From Amyelois transitella (Eukaryota; Arthropoda; Insecta; Lepidoptera; Pyralidae), in contig NC_083508.1 in NCBI RefSeq assembly GCF_032362555.1, positions 4,679,001 through 4,743,000 of the forward strand: 64,000 nucleotides of DNA, read 5' to 3'. A program made the translations under genes and the position numbers. Positions within the stretch are counted from its first letter, which is position 1; the number at the start of each line of letters is the position of its first letter. The notes beneath the pieces are model-generated. The model saw only the letters and a program-made list of their open reading frames with translations. It ran no database searches and was not told where the DNA came from. Shown in pieces: positions 49,736 to 60,491 of this stretch.

Positions 49736-51650
49736 ATAGTTGTTTATGCTTCTGACTTTAGTATAGGTATATCTTTATCTGCTTTACTACTCTAAATTTA
49801 TTGTTAATTTATACATAACTTACGGATATACATGGGCTGTCAAAACTCGGTAGGTTTTTGATAGTGGAACCGTGGAAATATTCGAAGGTCGACCAACCTT
49901 AGTTTAAATTAAAGTTTGACGTTTATCCTTTATTTGCCAATATAAAAAAACAAAGAGTCATTTCGCGGTATTACAGATAAAATTTCAATGTTTAAATAAC
50001 TCCGGTATAAAAAAAGAATTAAATTTTTGGAAGAAAACGGGAACTAGAAACAATAACATCAAAATCAATAGGATAGATAATTATATTTTCATAATTGGAT
50101 ACAAGGTATCACTTATTGACGTCACATCACTTAATTCTAATTATAACTACTACAGCTTCCAAAGCGCGTGTGTAGATGAAACGGCGGAACAAACTACACT
50201 GCAGCATTTTCAGCGGACGTCAATTTACAAATATAGATCCCTTAAATCTACATCGTAGACGAATGCACATTGTCATAGAAACAATAACAATTTAAACAGT
50301 AACTATAATTATTACTTGAATAATAAAAAACATAGTAATTATTTAATTTCGTTCAATTTCCGTTACAAAATATACAAATAAGATGTAAGATATAATAATT
50401 GAAATAATTTTATTCATACGATTACACAATACTATGACTATGACGTTTCATTTTAATGAATCGTAGGCTAGATGCAACTGGGCATATTAACCAGTAAATA
50501 CGGAAAATCACAAACTCTAATTATGTAGGTATCGATAATATATTACCTACAAGATTTATGAATGAAATATGATTTCAACAAACACCTTTTATCGTCGTTT
50601 AATAATACAGTAATAAATTTCTGTATATAGAATATACATTTAACAAAAAAAGCGATGAAGAAAAAACGAAGATTAAACATTTGACAAAAAAATGCTCTGT
50701 TTGTTTCTACACGCTAATCTCCAGAACTTTTAAACGGATTTGAATGTAACTTTTTTTATAATAAAGGTACTAAGCCTGGGCAACATTTACTTAGTGTCTC
50801 TTTTTTATTTGATCATAAATTATTTCCCATATTGAAATTATATCTTATTAAAAATCGAACGAGTTCGTGGTGTGCTGTATAATCGCGAACTAATGGGTGC
50901 AAGATTTGAAAATTTGGAAATAATAAAATATCGCAAGAGAATAAATTTGCGCGGGAATATATTTATTTTCTCTATCTACCTGAATTATTAGTTCTAAATT
51001 TATATATATTCTTTTAATTATGACAGAAGCATAAATCTTTATTAGCGTCGATGAGTATTATCTATTCCATTGTTTATTTAAAATTGGATAATTTTGTGAT
51101 TCAGTTCATTCATATCCTACAGTTTAAAGAAATAAAACTAAATTCAACAAGTAATAATTTAAAGACTGTTTTCATAGATACTTTTAAGTTAAAACGTGAA
51201 AGCCATTATTCAAATTAGAATTAATAAAAGGTTTAGCAGATAAGGCACTTCAAAACTGCAATTTGCGTGCATCAAATGCTTACAGGCTACGGTTCGGTGC
51301 GCACGTGCCTAAGACGCGCACTCTGTTTGTTTATTCTTTAAAATTATGCACAAGTCAATGTAAATATTGAAAATATCAAATTAAAAACGGTTTTCAAAGG
51401 TTGGACATTAAATCGAGATGTTAAATTTTACAAAAATTAATTAATTAGCAATTTGGTATTGCGACGAACTAACAGTGAAAAAATAATCATTGTACACTAA
51501 ATTAAATACAAAATTTTGTTTAAAAATTCATATTCCAAATTAATGATAAACATAAATCCTAAATTGATTGTTTTATTGGCTATATATATAATTAAAAATT
51601 AAAATCTTATTGAATTTTACATTGTAGAATCGAAACAAACACTAACTTAC

Positions 51651-51900
51651 CTGAACAAATAAACACTATTGCACCAAAATTTGTTTTGTTTTGATTGTCA
51701 AAAATCTCATAATCGAGACAAAAAAATGTTGGTACAACATAAAAATCCTTGCAAATAATTTCACAAGCAAACCAAACAGGCGCATCGTGAATGCGAAAAT
51801 CTTGTATAAAAGTGAAAACAGGCTCACCGTATCCGGGTGGTGCAACGTGCAGCTGTTATCCAACGGAATGCGCCTGCGCATGCGTGCGCTCGCCGGCACT
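51651..51900 (-). other. Candidate 5' non-coding exon and promoter of FAR
   Basis: On the minus strand TTGTTCAG|GTAAGT at 51651/51650 is a near-ideal donor. A CpG-richer patch lies upstream at about 51828-51905. The FAR start codon is the first base of its exon, so some upstream exon must exist; this is the best candidate visible. The right edge is approximate. Confidence 0.45.
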
Positions 51901-54390
51901 CACTACCAACACTACCTACTACGGTGAACCACCACGAGATCCCACACCACTACCATTGAGAAAAAATGCCGCTCGATAGGTCACGATGTCACGTAATACC
52001 TACCTAAGAACGAATGGATTGGTCGATGAGATAAGTTCCACAAACATTTTATAAAGAATTTTTTTTTGGATGTTAGTAGTGTGAAAAATTGTCCATTGAG
52101 AAGTCTTCCTAACACTTAACGCAAATCTTACTGCAAGCACTTTTGTTTCCGTCAAGAAAATATCAGAACTTGTATAAAATGTTCGAAAAATTATGGATAC
52201 AAATTTGTCGACTGTATCATATTCATCAACTACGTAGAGTTGAAAAAAAAACTTTATGATAAGCAATCAAAAAACTTTTCGTGGTCAGGTTTCATACTCA
52301 AGTAAAGTCTAGAAATAATCAACACTAGAATATAGAACTTACTTACTTGATTAACTCTGATGACAGATAACTGTGAAGTAAGAGAGGTTTTGACCACAAA
52401 ACCTTTTATATTGACTCCTATTTTTTCCCATGACTAGATTTGAATTTTCAAATTTAACACAATGATTCGCCAAATATATTTGTAACTTTATTACCATATT
52501 AACCTGTTTAACCTACCTTGTGTTTATTTATAATGAAAGGTATATTTGGTATAATAATGTTACGTCATTGTTAGCAACACGTGATAGATCCGAATGAATA
52601 AAATAAAAATAAAATAGTTTTAAGTCTAATTAATTAAATATTCTAAATAATTTTATTCAAACATAAAAAATAATACTATGTCACCCATGGTAAGTTTGGA
52701 GTCTGTACCAATTGACACTGTTTCTTTGTGCCAGATCAATTTTCTGGCATCAGAAGATGTCAGAAAGTTTTTTAAACAAAATCTTTTTTATAGGTGATGA
52801 TAACGTGAAATGTTATGTTGTAAAAACCATAATGGACGAAGTAGCATTTTACTATCTCTGAAACTCAATTCCACGTTCAAGCCTTCCCAAAATGTGACAT
52901 TCGAACTTTTAGTTTTAGAGTTTTTTTTTTTTGACCTGGCCGAAGTAATATTAATATTTTAAAGAATGATAATTTCAAGGATAACTTACAAATAAATGAT
53001 ATTATTAATTAATCTCTTGAAAGTACATAACGAATCTAACGGACGCCATTCCCTGAAGTATTGTGGCGGAGGACTGAAAAAACGCAATGATGAAAAAGTT
53101 AATAAAACGGATATACATAAGCCATCTAGTAGTCTTAGTATAAAACATTAAGCACAATGTAGAGAATCGATAAAATTCACAATGGCAGCAACAGCACAAT
53201 AAACTCGTTCAAATCCAGTTGTTTTACATCAAGCTAAAATAGGTACCTACTAGTCTGATATTTAAAGGTTTTCTATGTAGCTACAAGATGGCGCTGTAAA
53301 TAAAACCCGACAGTAATGATAATTAGAAATAACTGAGTCTGATCAGATCAAATTCCAAATAATATTATGATTACTTATAAACAAAGTCAAGATTTTATTT
53401 CTGATTCTAAATTTGTAATCATAAAGTCATTCTGTGAAACATGGTCACGAGTTTATATTATTGACTCTGTCTACCTAATCCTGTCTATCTTATCTGGATA
53501 AAGACGTGATTATTTTTGTGTAAATGGAAATCTTGTGTTTAGGATGTAACAGCTACAGAAATCAATATCAATATTATTTTATTTGTCTCAAATTTATATG
53601 AAAATTAAAGAACAAGCTTCAATTACTTTGGTAATTTAAAGTCAAATGTATTTGTACATGGATTATTATGAATGTACTTAATGCGATTATGCATCCTATT
53701 TTCCCGAAATTATTCAGCCATTCATTTCTCAGCTGGTAAATTCAAATTTCGAATCAATTATTCATGTAGTTATAATATTTTAAAGGCTGGTTCAGAGCAA
53801 CGGCAAGGCTTTACAGGAGAAAGCCGTCGGAGAGGTCGCGCGTCTTCGCAAATCGGCTCTTTAGCTTTGCTCTACGGCAGTGAATACTCGTGTTATAAGT
53901 GATCAAGATCAATGCGGTCATCATTCTAGTGAAAAATTATGTTAAGAAATTGTATACAACGAATTTGCTTACAAAGAAAAGGATTAGTTAGGCATTTATT
54001 TACTGGTACATTCGCGGTCAACAAAAACCTCATATATTCTGTATGCCAATTGAGAGGCACGAATTTCGATAAGAATAATTTAGATGCCTCGCGGCTATTA
54101 TTTAGGCTAATGGTCCCATGAGTCATTGCAAAATACTACACTTTATCGAAGATCAACATGTGGGCGAACCTGCGCCCAACTAATCTTATTAAATCGTTGT
54201 ATGCGATCGAATGGTTCTCAGTCGTGTTCACCGTTGCTTACCATATGATATATCAGACGCCCTTGTTAAGTGATATTGTAAATCGATACAATCCCGATAC
54301 GCATATGGCACCGGCTAAAGTTTCGTGTAATGGTCTTTCGAAGGGAGTTCTCAGTTAATCAGGACGATCTTGGAGGGACACACGTTCACA
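51901..54390. other. Intergenic stretch between divergent genes
   Basis: Mostly AT-rich with no recognised gene. A family E scrap (GACTCTGTCTACC ... AAAGACGTGATT) is near 53463-53510. A moderately GC-rich patch (53795-53880) could be 5' UTR of the gene starting at 54391. A run of T residues is at 52921-52932. Confidence 0.55.
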
Positions 54391-54895
54391 ATGCGACGCA
54401 AAGAGCCCAGCCCGAGCCCGGGCACGGGTCGAGGGAAAAGCCTGATAGCGATGAGGACCAGCCAGCACCAACAGCGCAAGAGTGCAAAGAGCCTACTGCC
54501 AAGAAGCTATTCGTCACCCGCGCCGTACGAATCAGATGTTTGTCAAACAAATCCTCTAAAAACATATGTCCTTAGAAGTTTCTCGTCCCCCGAACACAAA
54601 CAAGACTTCAGACGTAACTCCGACTCGTTCTATAGACCAAAAACACACGGATCTAGAACAGAATTAGACTCGGACTTGGAAAACTTCGAGCACTTTGAAG
54701 AGTGCTTTATTGATATCGACGCTGACCAAGACGATAACATACTCAGGTCATTTAAGCCCGAGGAAACCAGAAAGGTGACAGCGACAATATTGCCCGGCAG
54801 TAGGCTGCAGAAAGTTACGTATTGTCCTATGCCATCTACCACTTCTACTTTGCAAGGCGCCAGGGATGCTATGAAGAAAATGAAGGACGACAAAG
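54391..54895 (+). CDS. Unrecognised protein, exon 1
   Basis: 168 codons plus one base, ending KKMKDDKG across the junction. The open frame, even codon use and good donor support coding. A 5' non-coding part is likely but not placed. Confidence 0.7.
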
Positions 54896-55750
54896 GTAAT
54901 AAACATATATATTTTCTTCACTCATAGCGAGTACTCAGTTAACAGTTAAGTATGTGAGTATAAAGGGATAAAATTGTTCACAAATTATCTAAATTTTTTT
55001 ATGTCCTTAATTACACAGAAGCAAAAGTAATTAACTTTCATCGCGACTAATGTCAAAATTTAATTATTCAGTATAGAAACAAATTATATGCCTACACGAA
55101 GATTAATTTGTGAATTAATTTAAAACAATCTAGTTATAATATCTAAAAAAAAATCTGAGAACTTTCGATTCTCACATAATTTATATCCCTAGCTTTCAGA
55201 TGGTTATCGTGGTCACGGATATTTAAATCACAGTTATGTTGCGACAGTTTTCATTAAGCAAATAACCACTGCCTTATAATCATACTAAAGAACGGCTGCG
55301 GAGGTAAACCAAATATCCTGTTTTTTTTGAGATCCCAGGGGAATTTCGAGAAACCACCTATACTTCGTCTCTAGACCACATAAGGAATCTAGGTATTTGG
55401 CACATTTCAAAAATGGCTGTACGTTGTTAATTAAGTCAATAATTCAGTATTCTCTTTCGTTTATTTAGGAACTTAGATTACTTATACGAATGGAGTCACT
55501 TTATATCTTGAGAATAAACAAAATCTGATCGTTTTTAGGAACTCGTCCGAACTTCAGACCGTTGGTTCTAAAGATGTCAGCGCGCCACCAATTTTTTGAT
55601 ACCTCTGACAATGATCAAGGGATGGAGGAACTGCAGGACTCTCCCCCACTGGAGCTGGAAGCAGCTGAGTTGGACAGAGAGCTCAGTAATGCAGAACAGC
55701 ACTTGGAGAGAGAAGTTGCTATTGCTACCGAAGAAAGCGACGCTGATACG
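54391..55750 (+). CDS. Unrecognised Ser/Glu-rich protein, 5' two coding exons
   Basis: Exons 54391-54895 (donor ACAAAG|GTAATA) and 55539-55750 (acceptor TTTTTAG|GA, donor GATACG|GTGAGT) join in phase to give the first 239 residues, still open at the end. I do not recognise the family. The N-terminus is basic and Ser/Pro-rich (MRRKEPSPSPGTGRGK). A PKA-type RRNS lies near residue 77-80. The middle is acidic (DLENFEHFEECFIDIDADQDD), and the second exon has a Glu-rich, probably helical stretch (ELEAAELDRELSNAEQHLER). No signal peptide or membrane segment is seen. ATG 54391 is the first ATG in this frame. The downstream exons are not identified. The phase 0 end matches the exon ending at 60491, so both may feed one downstream exon. 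Confidence 0.65.
54896..55538 (+). other. Intron of the unrecognised gene
   Basis: 643 bp, AT-rich, ending CGTTTTTAG. Nothing else seen. Confidence 0.7.
55539..55750 (+). CDS. Unrecognised protein, exon 2
   Basis: Encodes TRPNFRPLVLKMSARHQFFD through ATEESDADT. Acidic and Glu-rich. Phase 1 in, phase 0 out. Confidence 0.7.
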
Positions 55751-56999
55751 GTGAGTTTTATAGAACTTAATTCAATGTCATTACTAGTATGTCTGTCTGC
55801 CTTTTTCGCAGTAGGTATTTTTATGTAATATGAGAAGAACTAGGGGCGTTAATAAACTTTTTTCAATTTCGCGCTTGAACTTTTTGAACAAATTATTATG
55901 ATTCCTTTTTCTATCTGACACTTTTATACTGAATTGAGGATACTTTAAAATAAATTGTAAAATGTTGCGGTATCAAAAACTACTTAGTTCCATGTGTATG
56001 AAAAGTATTGTTTTCATGTTCCCACTAATAATCCCACTATTAATAACTATTCTTTGCTAAATGATACATCTTTCAATACAGCGTATGTTTTGATTGCTGG
56101 TGTTCAAAGTGAATGTAAACGTAGAAATATGTAATATGAGTTTACATCATAAAACATATAAATCGACATACACTGAAATATTACAGCACGTATATCATAC
56201 CATTAGAGCCGACATAGTTGGCGTTTTATGTTCCTATTTTATATATTTGAATGACCTAGATTATTTGGGGTACCTGTCTTAGGAATAGATTAATTTTCAA
56301 GCCTTGTCTATCAGAGTGGCTCTATATTTCAAGAAAACAAAACCAGAAAAGCGTCATATTTACATTGTCTTGTTGGCGATTGCGAATCAAAACATTAAAT
56401 ATTGTGAATTGTGTTGCAAGAATAGAATATAGTTTACGTAAAATATTCACGTAACATATGCGTGTTTTAATCTGTTTCACCAGATAATAAAAAGTTTAAT
56501 TTAGATAAGTAAAAACTACTGCTCCTTTAATAATATCAAATCTTTTTCAAAAGTAAGATAGGTACTTGAAATTAGAATACGTTAAAAAAAATATTTTGAG
56601 TAATTTCATCTAAAACAGGCACTATAGCGACATGGTATGAATAGTGTGCCGTTCTTTAAATGAAAAAAAAAAGAATAATTTCATGTTACAATGTTACAAT
56701 TGCCATTATGTAATTGTTGTTCATTTGAACGCTTCCTCTCAAAAAGTGTGAGAAACAATAGTTGGTATTTGGAGCAACCTAATGGTACTATTTTTACCAT
56801 CTTGAGTAACCTCAATAGGCATTTCAGTGCGAAAGCGTTTATTCCTGAAATAACTTTCCGCTTCGATGCGGCACATGCGAATGAAGCTATCGCTTGCAAT
56901 TTATACGAGTAGTAAAATTATGTTGTATTTTCCGCGGATATTAATAACATTATCATAACACTATTATTATAATTATACGATGTCTATTCACACATAAAA

Positions 57000-57225
57000 T
57001 ACGTCGGGGTAAGCTGAGTCAATGGTAAGAAGAAAATGCTGCAGTGCACTTTGTTACCGCTTCTTCTGCACTGACGCCTTGATAGCGGCAGTTAACTTAG
57101 TTTTAAGTAATTTATTTGACGTCAACAGACTAATGTTGTGAAACCAAAAAATTGACAATTATTAAGCGATATGATAGTATCCTATAATAATGAATAAAAA
57201 TTTTGAATTTGAATTTGGTAATAAG
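57000..57225 (+). repeat. Retroelement 3' end-like repeat
   Basis: ATGCTGCAGTGCACTTTGTT and CTTCTTCTGCACTGACGCCT, ending in TGAATAAAAATTTTGAATTT with a short TTGAATT repeat tail. The tail is typical of some lepidopteran LINE 3' ends. Confidence 0.6.
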
Positions 57226-58999
57226 ACTGCGATATTAAGCTAGGTGGCATGATGGATTTGTGATTCCAAGATAGTTACAGGTTGCTAGCCCATCACCTTA
57301 CATCGAAAGCCAAGGTTATAAGCCTCTACTTTGATTGAATTTTACATAAAAATATGTATATTGCATCGCATGTGTTCCATGGGGGCAGGCTAGGGACTAT
57401 GGGTTTCCACTTTTACGATCCGCGCTAATATCTCTCACTTCCTTTACTCTCATAATTCTCTCTCACAGTGCTCTCTAGACCTCTTTGTAGTAATCGCAAT
57501 GTAACATTTATTTCTTTACTTATTAATCCTTTGATAAAATTTTGTTGAGATGGTAAAATAAAACTCTTCCTCTCAATCATTGTGCCGTCTTGTAATATTC
57601 AAGCATGATAACTGTCTGCTGAAGATAGCTGTAATGTAAAGGACTAATTCATGTTGTTTTAAACTTATTTTGGTCCTAGCCTGGCACCAGCACAATTTAT
57701 TATGGTATGGTAATGACATCCACAGACAATGACGAATTGAGCCTATTTTTTTCGGCGTAAAACACTATTAAAACACTGGCTTGACTATTACACTGTTCAA
57801 TAGGTTCAATAACATTAATCAAAATAACAACTGAATAGGTTCCAAATCTCATGTTTTTTTAAAGATAATGCAACTATCAGATTGAATTGGTTTAGGAATT
57901 ATATAAAAAACCAGTTTTACGCTGAAAGAATGTAGAGTTCCCACGATTTGAAGTCCTCCGTCCCGGTTCGCCCATGTTACCATTTTCAGATATTCACCTG
58001 AGGACTATTAGACTTTTTTGGAATTATTTATTAACTACTTACAAAGAACTTAAATATGTTTCGCGAGGTCAAGCCGGTATACGAGTCTGACTCTACAACG
58101 CTCAATTAGTAACAGGCATAGCTCCTTGTGAATGAGCTAGGATCGAACATCTAGGAATAAATATGGTTTCTTGAAATATCTAGCATGTTTGTGAGGTCCA
58201 ATAAAATACTAAATAGATATGCAATTTCTTTTAACATAAGCACAGTCACTTGTGAGCGGTCTAGTTACATAACCGGGTAACCTCGGTCGAGTTAATCTCC
58301 TTCACTATCTCTACACACATGCTAGACTTACAATTCCGCACGTCAAATCACCACATCTACTTACTGAAAATATGTTTTGAATAGTGAGTTTGAGTTTGAA
58401 CGCATTATCTTAAACAGATGGAAGTCTTAGACGCACTCAAATGGGTAATATATAATAAATAAAAATATAAATTAGCATTAGGCCGCTTTTACCGGTGTGT
58501 GTGAGGTCCTGTGGTGGGGTCAATTAGGTTTTATCTCGGAGCGACTGATTTCAGAGATTGAGTTTATCCTTTTTCGTATTCACACAAAATGTTTGCAAAA
58601 TTTTATCATGTCAGTTAAGACCTCATTTGTAATGTCATGTTTGATCACAAATGTTTTTAAATGTGTGTGTTTGATTAACTGTGTAGAGATATTTTAAGTA
58701 AATAAGGATTAAATTTTCTAATTTAAGAGAATTTTGTAATGATGGTTGAGGCTATAAAATAATTTTAAAGCCGTTCCAGATTCTTTCGGGACGCGATTGC
58801 GCCACTGTGCTGCTATGGCGTCCCACATTTACGATTTATTTCGGTGACCGCAGACCCAGTATTTTGGATTTATGAACGAATTTCGATTTAGGGCTTTTAA
58901 AAATATACTTTTGCTTTTGAACTTTCGGTAATGTAAGACTTAACTAATGTCAGTCCTTTGAAGAAGGTTTTTTATTTAGTTAAGCCTTTGGGAGTTTGG

Positions 59000-59247
59000 T
59001 TTAAATAAATAAATATATATGGGACAAATTACACAGATTGAGTCAGCCTCGAAGTAAGTTCGAGACTTGTGTTACGAGATACTAACTCAACGATACTATA
59101 TTTAATAATAAATACTTATATAGATAAACATCCAAAACCCAGGCCAATCAGAAAAAGTTCTGTTCTCATCATGCCCTGGCCGGGATTTGAACCCTGGACC
59201 TCCGGTGTCACAGACAAGCGTACTACCGCTGCGCCACAGAGGCCGCC
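59000..59247 (-). mobile_element. tRNA-derived SINE
   Basis: On the minus strand the head GGCGGCCTCTGTGGCGCAGC contains an A-box-like TGGCGCAGCGGTAG (about 59225-59238). About 30 nt on is a B-box-like GGTTCAAATCC (about 59183-59193), the RNA polymerase III promoter arrangement of a tRNA head. A non-tRNA body follows, then an AT-rich tail at about 59000-59020. This is a classic moth SINE layout. Confidence 0.85.
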
Positions 59248-59599
59248 TATATTTACTCTAAATTAAATAGGAATTTTAAATGATAATGGCTATCTGAAGT
59301 GCGCCTTAAAAAGTTATTTTATAACATGTGATGTGATAAAGTTTAAAACAAAAACAAGTGAACATTAGAATGAAATTATACGCCAATGCCAATGTACAAC
59401 AAATAGTTTTATAGAGTTTGTTTTCCTCTACCAACGACCGAACGTTACGAGCCAGTGTTTTATTTACTACGGTGACTGCGCGACGCTACACGTGCTCGTA
59501 TCCACTTCTCGTCGCGGTTATGATAACAACAACTAATATTTCTGCCGTTCTAATACATCTTTATTCTGTTTATTCTGCCGTTGAGTCCCAGTTAATATA

Positions 59600-60116
59600 G
59601 AGTGGCTAATCAAACGCAAATCGAGGGAGTATAAAGACCGTGACTAGGGCAAATTGCGGTTCCCGTGGCAGCTGAACGTAAACAACTCATGATCGATACC
59701 GGCCACAAAGTCGTCGCGTGCGGGACTCCGCTCGTTGCTGGTGGCGCCCGTGCTCGTCTAGTTGCCCGCCACCCGAGTCGAGCGATACGCGTCTAGCCAT
59801 CACATCAACAGGAACAATGAGCACGCCTTGACCTTGCCGAGGTGCGGGGGGCAGGGTATGATGACGCCAGCGCGGCCGGCACGCGGTTCGGCTTTCGGGT
59901 GCGATCCTTCGCGGACGCTATCCGCGTAATCGGCGGTCAGTGCGATTCCAAAGTTGTGTCGAAAATACCGGGGCGGGTGGGCGTCTCCGCGACGCCGGGG
60001 ACTCTCGCGACGATCTCATTCCGCGAGCCGGCGCCGCCGCCGACGCGCTTCGAACGACCGACCGACCGAGCCGACTCCCGCCGACAGAGTGTACCGCGAC
60101 ATGCGCGTGCACCGAC
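59600..60116 (+). promoter_or_regulatory. GC-rich promoter and 5' UTR of the MGNVQCC gene
   Basis: Strongly GC- and CpG-rich from about 59690 to 60115, ending directly at the start codon. This is typical of a housekeeping or neuronal-type promoter with 5' UTR. Chance open frames on both strands here reflect high GC. No TATA is obvious. Confidence 0.6.
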
Positions 60117-60491
60117 ATGGGTAATGTGCAGTGTTGCGCCAGCGGACGCTTCCACGAGGGCAAGCTACCCAACAAGCCCAAGGATAAGACCAAAAAGAAA
60201 AAATCTAAGGGTATTTCGAAGAAAAATAGCGGTGATAGTGGTGCTAACAAGAACGGCAGTGTCCAGAAAGTGGTAACGGTGGCTGAGGACGGGTCCGAGC
60301 GTCCTGCGCCGGCGGAGGCGCAGACGCAGACATCACCTGCAAAAGAGACTCCCAATGTTGGTGATCCTACACGACAAGAAACTGCTCCACATACCGACCA
60401 ACATCCTCCAGAGGCTGATCTAGACAACACTGATGGTATTGGACCAAGGACGGAGTCCATGGCTGTGGCAAGGGAACGATTTTTTACTCAG
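60117..60491 (+). CDS. N-acylated membrane-targeted protein, first coding exon
   Basis: 125 codons from ATG 60117 (good context, CGACATGG) to donor CTCAG|GTACCT; the protein continues outside the identified exons. The N-terminus MGNVQCC predicts N-myristoylation at Gly2 and palmitoylation at Cys6/Cys7. It is followed by a polybasic stretch (about 20-37, DKTKKKKSKGISKK) that should help bind acidic inner-membrane lipid. The remainder is Pro/Ser/Thr/Glu-rich and probably disordered. It ends VARERFFTQ. The family is not recognised; layout recalls MARCKS/GAP-43-like or scaffold proteins, but no signature confirms that. No upstream in-frame ATG exists. Confidence 0.75.

Larger units (their letters stand above)
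45088..51650 (-). other. Probable 5' intron of the FAR gene
   Basis: 6.5 kb with no coding exon on either strand. Repeats inside: a family E scrap near 45200-45320, a family E copy (45370-45625), a LINE-like remnant (46865-47175), a CCCGCCCCGGCTTCGC-headed repeat (47390-47560), a 63 bp tandem duplication (49208-49320) and a family F-like copy (49560-49735). Its extent rests on the strong minus-strand donor at 51650 and the acceptor before the FAR start codon. Confidence 0.55.
55751..59590. other. Non-coding DNA, probable intron
   Basis: No coding exon recognised. Contains a LINE-tail-like repeat (57000-57225), a family E scrap near 57275-57300 (GGTTGCTAGCCCATCACC) and a tRNA-derived SINE (59000-59247). 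If the flanking coding pieces belong to one gene this is intron; otherwise it is intergenic. Confidence 0.6.

Noticed and set aside
54158-54358. 66-codon frame upstream of the unrecognised gene
   Set aside because: Ends before the coding exon with no donor that fits; most likely 5' UTR or chance.
59150-59247. A functional tRNA gene
   Set aside because: A and B boxes are present, but the cloverleaf arms are not all intact and a SINE body and AT-rich tail follow.
59918-60460. 180-codon minus-strand frame over the MGNVQCC exon
   Set aside because: Antisense shadow of a GC-rich promoter and coding exon. The plus-strand frame has a good start, donor and acylation motif.
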